In this document: one piece after another, positions 51,710 through 58,103 of the stretch | How positions within the stretch are numbered: the first letter of the stretch is position 1 | Layout: each line of letters starts with the position of its first letter | DNA from: Nesterenkonia alba DSM 19423 | Lineage (GTDB): Bacteria > Actinomycetota > Actinomycetes > Actinomycetales > Micrococcaceae | Direction: 5' to 3' | Assembly: GCF_000421745.1 (NCBI RefSeq) | Contig: NZ_ATXP01000015.1 | Coordinates: 1-58,103 of the forward strand | DNA: 58,103 nt | Translations under genes and position numbers: made by a program | Notes under the pieces: generated by a model | Databases searched by the model: none | What the model was told of the DNA's origin: nothing | What the model saw: the letters and a program-made list of their open reading frames with translations, nothing else

Positions 51710-51844
51710 GAACGTCATTGTTGTACGGAACCCCGTGGGGTTCTGATCAGTGGCCCGCAAGATCTCTGCGTTCGCCTGGCCAGGTGGACGCGGGAGACGC
51801 ACCGTGATCATCGGTGCGCCGTAAGTAACACAGTAAGGAACAAC
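51710..51844 (+). promoter_or_regulatory. Long 5' leader of cspA
   Basis: About 135 bases without a gene between the FdhF-like gene and cspA. It contains a hairpin GGAACCCCGTGGGGTTC near 51728-51744 and ends with AAGGAACA before the ATG. Long leaders of cold-shock genes often act as RNA thermosensors; here only position and hairpin support it. Confidence 0.4.
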
Positions 51845-52048
51845 ATGGCCACTGGTACCGTCAAATGGTTCAACGCTGAGAAGGGCTACGGCTTCATCGC
51901 CCCGTCCGACGGCTCAGACGACGTGTTCGTGCACTTCAGCGCGATCAACTCATCCGGCTTCCGCTCCCTCGAGGAGAACCAGCAGGTGGAGTTCGAGACT
52001 GCTCGCGGCCCCAAGGGTCTGCAGGCGGAGAACGTCTCCCCGCTGTGA
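51845..52048 (+). CDS. cspA: Cold-shock protein (CspA family)
   Basis: A 67-residue single-domain cold-shock protein with [21 protein letters not shown]1 KGYGFI and RNP2 VFVHFS. It is an RNA chaperone binding single-stranded nucleic acid. It ends [18 protein letters not shown]. The gene has its own long leader and a strong terminator. Confidence 0.96.
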   Translation: MATGTVKWFNAEKGYGFIAPSDGSDDVFVHFSAINSSGFRSLEENQQVEFETARGPKGLQAENVSPL

Positions 52049-52118
52049 TCAGCCTCGTGGGTTCGATGATGTGAAGAACCCCGCTGGATTCTCTCCGTGA
52101 GAGTTCAGAGTACAGCGC

Positions 52119-52151
52119 AAGGTCCCGTCCGGTTTATCCGGGCGGGACCTT
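52119..52151 (+). terminator. cspA terminator
   Basis: AAGGTCCCGTCCGG (52119-52132) pairs with CCGGGCGGGACCTT (52138-52151; one G-U), followed by CGTCGTTT. It lies 70 bases after cspA and before the convergent cobA stop. Confidence 0.85.
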
Positions 52152-52191
52152 CGTCGTTTCCACCCTCCAGATGCAGGTGCCCGGCGGCGGG

Positions 52192-53004
52192 TCAGATCGC
52201 GGCGGCATCCAATGCGGTCCGCAGACGCTCCGCGGTCTGGCTGCTCGCGGCTTGCCCGTGGGCTTCCTCCGCGGCAGCTAGGGCGACGACCTCCCCAATG
52301 ACCAGCACCGCGGGGGAACGCAGTTTCTGCGTGGCGGCGGTGCCCAGCAGTTCACCCAGCGGGGCCAGCAGGACCCGCTGGTCCTCAGTGAACCCCTTCT
52401 CCACGGCGGCAGCGGGAGTCTCGGCGGGCAGACCATGCCGTTGTAGACCGGCCACCGTGTGCCCGAGGGTGCTGACTCCCATGAGGATGACCACTGTGCC
52501 ACCGATGCCGGCCAGGCCGGCGAGTTCCTCTTCGCTGAGCGGGTCGTGTCCGGAAATCACAGTGAAGGCCTTAGAGACGTTCCGGGCGGTGACCGGGATC
52601 CCGGCGGCAGCCGGCACGGCCACCGCTGAGGTGATACCCGGCACCACGGTGACAGGCACCCCGGCTTCCCGGCAGGCAGCGACTTCCTCGCAGCCCCGGC
52701 CGAAGACGAACGGGTCTCCGCCCTTGAGCCGCACAACGGTCTTACCTTCCTGTGCGGCGGAGATCATCATCGCGTGGATGTTCTCCTGGGTGACCCGGTG
52801 GTGTCCGGGGCGCTTGCCGACGTCGAACAGCTGCGCCCGCGGCGCCCACTCCTTGAGCCGATCGGTGGGGGCCAGACGGTCGTAGAAGACCACATCGGCC
52901 TGGCCCAGGCTCTCCATGGCGCGCACGGTCATCAGGTCCGCAGCCCCGGGCCCTCCACCCACCAGGATGACCTGGCCTGTCGCAGAGTGTTCAGAATTCT
53001 CCAT
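52192..53004 (-). CDS. cobA: Uroporphyrinogen-III C-methyltransferase
   Basis: A 270-residue SUMT that methylates uroporphyrinogen III to precorrin-2 for siroheme or cobalamin. Blocks: VILVGGGPGAADLMTVRA, the loop FYDRLAP, VVRLKGGDPFVFGRGCEE and VVPGITSAVAVPAAAGIPVT, with the later SGHDPL. It diverges from the cbiX-like gene by 100 bases, which gives the next step. Start ATG 53004 (MENSEHSATGQ). Confidence 0.94.
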   Translation of the reverse strand: MENSEHSATGQVILVGGGPGAADLMTVRAMESLGQADVVFYDRLAPTDRLKEWAPRAQLFDVGKRPGHHRVTQENIHAMMISAAQEGKTVVRLKGGDPFVFGRGCEEVAACREAGVPVTVVPGITSAVAVPAAAGIPVTARNVSKAFTVISGHDPLSEEELAGLAGIGGTVVILMGVSTLGHTVAGLQRHGLPAETPAAAVEKGFTEDQRVLLAPLGELLGTAATQKLRSPAVLVIGEVVALAAAEEAHGQAASSQTAERLRTALDAAAI

Positions 53005-53104
53005 TGATCCAGGGTACGGTGCCAACGCCCGGTGAGTTGTGGTGAGTTCATCCGACGTAACGCGAGGATACAGCCTGGTAACACCGGCGCATTAAGGTGG
53101 ACAC

Positions 53105-53839
53105 ATGACCACCACACCGGCATTGGTGATGATCTCCCACGGCACCTGCTCCGCCCAGGGGCAACAGGTGGTGCGGCGGTTAGCCGACGACGCCGCCACG
53201 GCCGCCGCTACGCGCGACCTCACCGAGGAAACCCAGCTGGGTCATGTGGATGTCCAGCAGCCCGATGTCGCCGCCACGTTAGGTGCGCTCACGCCGGGGC
53301 GCCCCGCCGTGGCGGTGCCGCTGCTGCTGTCAGCCGGTTTCCACGTCAACGTGGATCTGAAAAAGGCCGTGTCTGAGCACCACAGTCCGGTGGTGATCGC
53401 CCCCGCGTTGGGTCCGGATGACCGGCTGGTGGAGCTGCTGGTTGCCCGCTTGGAGCAGGCCGGGGCGGACCCGCAGACCGATGGGATCATCCTGGCTGGG
53501 GCGGGGTCTTCCGATGCGAATGCGGTCGCCGACGTCCGGGAGATGACCGCACGGTTGGCCAAGCGCCTGAACACACAGGTGCAGGATGCTTACCTGGCTT
53601 TCGCCGAACCCTCCGTGGCAGATGCGGTGACTGCGGTGCAGAGCACCGGACGCCGCGCCGTCGTCGCGAACTATTTGCTCGCCCCCGGGTACTTCGACAC
53701 GAAACTGCGCCGTCAGGGGGCCGACGTCGTCACCGCACCCTTGCTGCCCCCGCCGGGAGCAGAGGGGGCAGCCGCCTCTCCTCAGCAACTGGTAGATATT
53801 GTCTGTGACCGGTTCCGCACCGCCGCTGAGCAGCTCTGA
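53105..53839 (+). CDS. Sirohydrochlorin chelatase (CbiX/SirB-like)
   Basis: A 244-residue CbiX-type chelatase. Catalytic His in ISHGTC near residue 11 and a second in LLLSAGFHVNVDLKKA fit the two-histidine metal-insertion site. With CobA this would make siroheme, the cofactor of nitrite and sulfite reductases; a cobalt role is also possible. It is the first of a plus-strand run; the DUF1275 gene starts at the base after its stop. Confidence 0.9.
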   Translation: MTTTPALVMISHGTCSAQGQQVVRRLADDAATAAATRDLTEETQLGHVDVQQPDVAATLGALTPGRPAVAVPLLLSAGFHVNVDLKKAVSEHHSPVVIAPALGPDDRLVELLVARLEQAGADPQTDGIILAGAGSSDANAVADVREMTARLAKRLNTQVQDAYLAFAEPSVADAVTAVQSTGRRAVVANYLLAPGYFDTKLRRQGADVVTAPLLPPPGAEGAAASPQQLVDIVCDRFRTAAEQL

Positions 53840-54520
53840 GTGGCCACTGCACTGACCCGCGGGCAGCTGGCCTTGGCGTGCGGGATCACCTGTGCGGCGG
53901 GGTTCGTTGACGGTATCGGGTTCATCCATCTGGGTGGGTACTTTGTGTCTTTCATGAGCGGGAATTCGACCCGGGCTGGGGCTGATCTCGCCGAAGGGGA
54001 TCTGCTCGGCTGGGGTAAAGCGCTGGGGCTCGTGGCGGCGTTCGTCTTCGGGGTGATTTTGGCAGCCCTGGCCACGTCGAAAACCCGGGCGCCGGGGGAT
54101 CACAGCCGCCTGACTCCCCAGCTGCGGGCGGTGTGGCTCTCCGTGGGGATCCTGACTTTGGCGGCGCTCTGCGGCACCGTGGAGGCGTTGGACCTGGCGG
54201 TGGCTCCGCTCATTGCCGCCTCTATGGGTGCGGTGAATTCGACCTTCACCCGGGGTGGGGAGGTCAGTGTGGGGTTGACGTATATGACCGGTGCTTTGGT
54301 GAAGGCCGGTCAGCTCTTCGCCGCTCGGCTGCGTGGGGTGCCAGAGACCGGTTGGTTGCGTTACGCCGCATTGTGGACGGCGATCGCTCTGGGTTCGGCC
54401 GCTGGAGCCCTGGCGTATTTGGGTGTGGGGTTGCCGGCATTGTGGGGCGGGGTCATTCTGCTGGGTGGCTGCGGGCTGGTGGTCTGGATGCGTCGGCGCG
54501 GTCAGCCTATGATGGGGTGA
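53840..54520 (+). CDS. DUF1275 (YoaK-like) membrane protein
   Basis: A 226-residue protein with six predicted membrane helices. The family pattern GFVDGIGFIHLGGYFVSFMSGNSTRAG is at the N-terminus (DUF1275) and GAVNSTFTRGGEVSVGLTYMTG in the second half. The GTG start directly follows the CbiX stop, so it is translationally coupled. Function not established. Confidence 0.88.
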   Translation: MATALTRGQLALACGITCAAGFVDGIGFIHLGGYFVSFMSGNSTRAGADLAEGDLLGWGKALGLVAAFVFGVILAALATSKTRAPGDHSRLTPQLRAVWLSVGILTLAALCGTVEALDLAVAPLIAASMGAVNSTFTRGGEVSVGLTYMTGALVKAGQLFAARLRGVPETGWLRYAALWTAIALGSAAGALAYLGVGLPALWGGVILLGGCGLVVWMRRRGQPMMG

Positions 54521-54539
54521 CAGCACTGACGGGGAAGGG

Positions 54540-55271
54540 GTGTGGGCTGTGAAGCTCGAACAGGGGATTGACACCCTGGAGATCAAGCCGCGCCTGGTCC
54601 GCGTCGGCGGGTTTTCCCGAGTCTTCCGGTTCGCAGTGTTTCTGGTCTTCATCGCACTGTTTTGGACCCAGCTGATGCAGATGCGTGACACCCTGGTCAT
54701 CTTCGGCGGGATCCTGGTGGCCATGGCGGTCTTCGGCCTGATGAAGGTCACCACCACCCGAGCCACGTTGCGGCGGTACGGGGATTGTGAAGCGACGACG
54801 ACGCAACTGCTCACCCGTCGTAAGCATCAGGACACGTTTACGGCCTCAGATGTCACTGGGGTGTGTTTGGGTGATGAAACCCGCATCACCACCCGCAATG
54901 GGCGGGGTGGGAGCACGCGCCGGCGTATCGGCACTGTCTACCTCAGGTTGCGCGACGGCCGGGAGGTGGTGCTTGGGCGTAAAACCCGCACCGGTATTGG
55001 TGGCAATGTCCCGTTGCGGGATGAGGCAGAGCAGGTGGCCCAGTTCCTGGGGCGCCGGTTGGAGGTCATCTCCGATCGGGGGCAGGACCACACGCACCAG
55101 GGTTATGGTCATCGGGGTGATGGCGGACCCGGCCACGGGGGACAGCACCCGGCACCGGGCTGGGAGGGCTACCCGCAGGACCACCCGAGTTCGGGTCCGG
55201 GGCGGTTCGGTGCCACCCGCCCGATTATCGGGGATACGACGTTCGGAGAGGCACCTAGGCGAGGCGAATGA
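54540..55271 (+). CDS. Membrane protein, first of a tandem paralog pair
   Basis: A 243-residue protein. It has a basic start, two closely spaced hydrophobic helices (about residues 25-70), then a charged beta-rich domain with TRATLRRYGDCEATTTQLL and GTVYLRLRDGREVVLGRKT, and a Gly/His/Pro-rich tail. I do not recognise a family; the part after the helices looks like a PH-type membrane-associated domain. The next gene has the same pattern and its ATG overlaps the stop (ATGA). GTG start; another GTG at 54549 is possible. AGGGG precedes it. Confidence 0.7.
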   Translation: MWAVKLEQGIDTLEIKPRLVRVGGFSRVFRFAVFLVFIALFWTQLMQMRDTLVIFGGILVAMAVFGLMKVTTTRATLRRYGDCEATTTQLLTRRKHQDTFTASDVTGVCLGDETRITTRNGRGGSTRRRIGTVYLRLRDGREVVLGRKTRTGIGGNVPLRDEAEQVAQFLGRRLEVISDRGQDHTHQGYGHRGDGGPGHGGQHPAPGWEGYPQDHPSSGPGRFGATRPIIGDTTFGEAPRRGE

Positions 55272-55888
55272 AAGTACACCCGGCAGATGAACCCGGCACC
55301 CTCATTGTTCGGCGCGCTGAGTGGGGTGTGATTCCTTTCGGGATCGTCTTTATGGCGATCAGCGGTGTGGTCGGTTTTGGTCTGACCTTGGCGTTTTGGG
55401 AGGAGACGCCGTGGATTGTGGTTGTGCCGGTGGCGTTCCTGCTGATCGGGGCGGGGGTGTGCATGACGGCCAATAGCACTCGGGTGACCCTGCGCCGCTA
55501 CGGGCCTAGTACTCGGGTGCGGCGCACATGGTGTTTTATGCGGCGCCGGGAGGAGACCTTCGATGTTTCCGGTGCGCAGTTCGTCGGGTTGCATACGGAT
55601 CTGCGGGTCTTCCGCGGCAGTGTTGGTGGGGGACGACGACGCCGGCGGGGCAGCTCCAGTGAGCGCATCTCCACGGTGTATCTGCATTTTCCCGATGGCC
55701 GTGAGGTGGAGTTGATCCAGGCTCGTGCTGGGGGATGGCGGGGGGTCCAGCCGTATGTACGTGCTGCCGAGCAGATCGCCGGTTTCCTCAACCTGCCGCT
55801 GGAGCGCACCGGTTTCGGCGCCCCAGGTGAGGGAATGAATATTGGCGGCGTGGCCGGGCCCATGGGCCCGCACTCCTTCCCTCGCTGA
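55268..55888 (+). CDS. Membrane protein, second of a tandem paralog pair
   Basis: A 206-residue protein with two hydrophobic helices (about 20-63), then STRVTLRRYGPSTRVRR, aligned with TRATLRRYGDCEATTT of the preceding gene, and STVYLHFPDGREVELIQAR aligned with its GTVYLRLRDGREVVLGRK. Domain order and motifs are the same, so this is a diverged duplicate. The ATG overlaps the stop of the upstream gene by 4 bases, so translation is coupled. It ends in a Gly-rich tail. Function unknown. Confidence 0.7.
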   Translation: MKVHPADEPGTLIVRRAEWGVIPFGIVFMAISGVVGFGLTLAFWEETPWIVVVPVAFLLIGAGVCMTANSTRVTLRRYGPSTRVRRTWCFMRRREETFDVSGAQFVGLHTDLRVFRGSVGGGRRRRRGSSSERISTVYLHFPDGREVELIQARAGGWRGVQPYVRAAEQIAGFLNLPLERTGFGAPGEGMNIGGVAGPMGPHSFPR

Positions 55889-55977
55889 CACACTCCCAGG
55901 GGCTGAAATCCGCGCCGCGATCGAAGCCTGGCTCGACCTCGCCAGGTCCTGACTCCCGGTCAGGGTTTTAAGGCTGT

Positions 55978-56418
55978 TTATGCCGTTTCTCGAATGATGA
56001 CGTGCGGTGAAGGCACTGGTGCGTCTTCTGGTTCAGTCCCTAGGATTTTCCGGGCAGTTTGTCTTCCAAAGGCCTCTGTGGGTATGTCTACAGTGGTCAA
56101 AGGGAGAGGAAGCCACGCGCCGAAATCCGAGTTGCCGAAGCCCAAGACCGCAAGTTCCTGGGGGACCCTCACAGAAAGTGTCTCTAACGCGCTGAGGGTG
56201 CGAACAGCAACGGAATCGTGTACCGCAGCAAGCGCAGTGATACGAGGGTGGTGTTCGCGCAGTTCTCGTATAGCCGCCACATTTCTGGACTTATCGATGT
56301 GGTTCCGGATCTCGGCGGTTTCTTCGTCGGGTAGTCCGCCGTCCCCGGGTGTCTCTGGCACTTCTCCTTGGAGGAATTTAATGGTGCCGCTGGCAAGGTC
56401 TTGCAGGTTGTTGGCAGT
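55978..56418 (-). pseudogene. LacI-family regulator fragment (ligand-binding end)
   Basis: A truncated minus-strand frame of 146 residues. ITALAAVHDSVAVRTLSAL, RVPQELAVLGFGNSDFGA and PLTTVDIPTEAFGRQTA match the C-terminal half of LacI-type periplasmic-fold effector domains. The DNA-binding HTH and first subdomain are missing. An in-frame TAG at 56419-56421 precedes it. It is a remnant, and its low GC suggests a transferred region. Confidence 0.75.
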
Positions 56419-56505
56419 CTAGAACGGGTCCATTGGTCAGGTTCCTAACCGTTTCGGCATAGATAAGGTCCCACCGTAGTGAGGGACTTTGTCTGTCATC
56501 TGTTT

Positions 56506-57578
56506 TTAAATGAAGATGGCTATGGGTATGACCTTGATGCAGTAGCCCCTGATGCGAGAGTCCAGAGTCAGGTCAAATGGAACTTCGTCGCTCATATCCG
56601 CTCCAGTTCCTTCTATGCTGCTTTCGGATCGATCCTCGTCACCAAAAGCGGGCACTTTCTTGGAGGCGCTCTCCCTTACGAATCCATTCAGCTGGCTAGC
56701 GGCTTCATCTACCACTTTCGGGTTCAACCGATCAAGGATCTTGTTGCGTTCAAGAATAGGGAGATCCTCTGCGCGCTCAGAGGTTACCTTGCCTAGTACT
56801 GTAAAAGTTCCGTCTAGGATCCTGTCGGCGTCCTGAACAACGAAATGTTCCGAGTCGCAAATCGTTATCGCGGTAACCTGGTCCCCTGGGGAGCCGACGG
56901 ATCCGTAGTACTCCCTAGTGGCGTCGCTACGAAAATCTGCTCGAACGGCCTTAGTGGCTGCGCGAGCTATCGCACCCCAAGTTTCTTTCTCGCCCTCTAG
57001 CTCGAGCTTGAAGCGACTTTCCTTCTGCGCGTTACCTCCCGTGTATTCAGCGATTTTCTTCTGATGAATAGTGCGCCTGGTGATCGTCTCAGCAAGTTCG
57101 GGGGTAACTATGTCCAGCAGGGATGAAATCTGGCTTGGTTTAAATTTGGCAGTGAACTCGACAAAATCTCCTATTCCTAGTTCAGCAGCCTGTGCCGCGC
57201 CGTCCATGCGTTTCAGCTGATTATGTTCTTCTAGGGCGCGGCGCGCCAAAAGCAAGTAAGCGGCCTGGGTGTACTCCCAGTTCCACGTTTGCCCCTGTTG
57301 AGATCCATGTTTTTGTTGCTCAGCAAATGCCCCGCCCGCGCTTCCCTTTCCGCGTGCATTGAAGATCCCTGCGAAGCCTCCTCTTGCTTCCGCTTCGACG
57401 TCAGCATGCGCCTCAGAAGCCCTTTCCCCTCCCGATTCGGTTGTTGCATCCGCAGTACCGCGGGTGTAGAGGGGCGGCCAAGAATCTGTTGCAGAATGCC
57501 AGCCACGTAATCTGGGTTCTGGTAGATCGATACGGTTGCATTCTTCGCGGGTGCCGTGTCTGTGGAATCTGTAGCCAA
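56506..57578 (-). pseudogene. DUF6414-like gene interrupted by a frameshift
   Basis: Two overlapping minus-strand frames make one gene. From the ATG at 57578 the frame reads MATDSTDTAPAKNATVSIYQ to GILQQILGRP (residue 36). Then a C4 run (plus strand 57471-57474) leaves the rest in the next frame. There it continues TESGGERASEAHADVE, GFAGIFNARGKGSAGG, QTWNWEYTQAAYLLLARRAL and on to GYCIKVIPIAIFI. One added C restores about 357 residues. The C-terminal end and central VLGKVTSERAEDL resemble the DUF6414 family; function unknown. The downstream frame could also start at an internal TTG (57255), which gives a 249-residue product. The stretch is AT-richer than the core. Confidence 0.6.
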
Positions 57579-57791
57579 GGAAAGTCCTTCTGGTTGCTTA
57601 ATCAGATATCTGGAATGTTTGTGCTAACGGTCACTTTCTAATACTGCCTGATGGGATGCTCTCAGCCAAGCACTTCTCCAACGTAGATTCGATTCACCAA
57701 CAGGTCACACGAGACTGAATAGGCTTCTCTGGTCACTCCCAGTTACCTCCCTCAACTCGGCTACCGTCGCCCAGGGACAAACTGTCCCGCG
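57579..57791. other. AT-richer intergenic stretch next to the IS end
   Basis: No gene seen. The sequence GACAAACTGTCCCGCGTCAAGTAGTTGG (57775-57802) flanks the stop of the transposase and may include the terminal inverted repeat of the IS3-family element. The other end is outside the window, so I cannot test this. Confidence 0.4.
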
Positions 57792-58103
57792 TCAAGTAGT
57801 TGGCAGGATTTCCTTGGTTTTGAATGTCGGGGGGGGGGGGTCGGCCAGGCCCAGGTGCACCTCCTTGGGCCGGTTCCATGAGATGGCCTCGTGGGGCCGG
57901 AGCTCGTTGTACTCGATCCGGTAGTCCTCGGCCCGCTCGGCGAGCACGATCGCGTCGTCGATCTCGTCCAGGTAGAGCCGTTCGTACTTCAGCGTGCCGA
58001 AGCCGCGTTCACGGGACCCGTTCTGCCCCGGGGTCTTCACTCGGGTGCGCACGTGGTGTAGCTCGGGGTGGGCGGCGATGAAGGACTCGAAGCGGAAGGA
58101 CCG
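57792..58103 (-). mobile_element. IS3-family insertion element, 3' part, truncated by window end
   Basis: The minus-strand frame runs off the right edge. It reads RSFRFESFIAAHPELHH, then VRTRVKTPGQNGSRERGFG, TLKYERLYLDEIDDAIVL and YRIEYNELRPHEAISWNRP. This is the C-terminal part of an IS3-family (rve) transposase with the typical N-E-LRPHEAI segment. The run of 12 G (57829-57840) lies inside the frame and gives PPPP near the end, so the real reading frame end is uncertain. The catalytic DDE first residues are beyond the window. Confidence 0.88.
57829..57840 (+). repeat. Homopolymer of 12 G
   Basis: Twelve consecutive G residues (C on the transposase strand). Such runs are prone to slippage and sequencing error. 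It falls near the C-terminus of the IS3-type transposase frame. Confidence 0.9.

Overview
The window looks like chromosomal DNA of a moderately GC-rich actinobacterium. The 16S sequence has the signature segments I associate with Micrococcales, probably Micrococcaceae. The 16S-23S spacer carries no tRNA. The gene order ung / LytR_C / FemAB-like / groEL / WXG100 / two-component genes / CSD protein / DUF3027 / serC / dtxR / NlpC / HNH is typical of that group. I read the family from memory of these signatures; the genus is not resolved. Layout: 1-5.8 kb holds a complete 16S-23S-5S operon with an antitermination-type leader, a terminator and tRNA-Pro(CGG). 5.9-11.9 kb is accessory: a DUF4143 AAA ATPase with four 15-bp repeats spaced exactly 23 bp upstream of it, an MFS transporter beside the remnant of a cupin-type regulator, and a plus-strand run of two lipoproteins, an OmpA-like protein and a GIY-YIG domain protein. 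12.2-22.6 kb holds metabolic and envelope genes (aldo/keto reductase, MFS, FMN reductase, UbiB-type kinase, M50 membrane peptidase, DUF4032 protein) and the otsB-otsA trehalose pair. 22.8-31.4 kb holds a DsbA-like thioredoxin, tRNA-Thr, a DHA2 efflux pump, a TPP riboswitch with tenA, an NAD(P)-binding protein, tRNA-Val, a long ThrE-type exporter, ung and a LytR_C protein. 31.5-44.3 kb is the conserved core: a FemAB-like ligase, groEL with tandem CIRCE operators, WXG100, a sensor kinase, a beta-lactamase-fold protein, DUF3027, cold-shock proteins, a PhoP-like regulator, serC, dtxR, NlpC/P60 with a structured leader, and an HNH protein. 44.3-51.7 kb is a molybdenum cofactor/formate module: mobA, an oxalate:formate-type transporter, DUF6457, moeA, fdhD and an FdhF/YdeP-type oxidoreductase. 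The transporter and the moeA side diverge around a CRP/FNR-like palindrome. 51.8-55.9 kb holds cspA, the siroheme pair cobA and cbiX, a DUF1275 protein and two tandem paralogous membrane proteins. 55.9-58.1 kb is a decaying, AT-richer accessory edge: a LacI fragment, a frameshifted DUF6414-like gene and the 3' end of an IS3-family element that runs off the window. How the genes work together: the molybdopterin nucleotidyltransferase, molybdopterin insertion (MoeA), sulfuration (FdhD), dehydrogenase and transporter form one formate/oxalate unit. OtsA and OtsB make trehalose. CobA and CbiX supply siroheme. DtxR, HrcA (through CIRCE), TPP and possibly c-di-AMP are the readable regulatory inputs. 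I did not find a convincing wholly new defence or mobile system. The least explained items are the 23-bp phased repeat array at the ATPase, the GIY-YIG/lipoprotein/OmpA cluster, and the tandem membrane paralogs.
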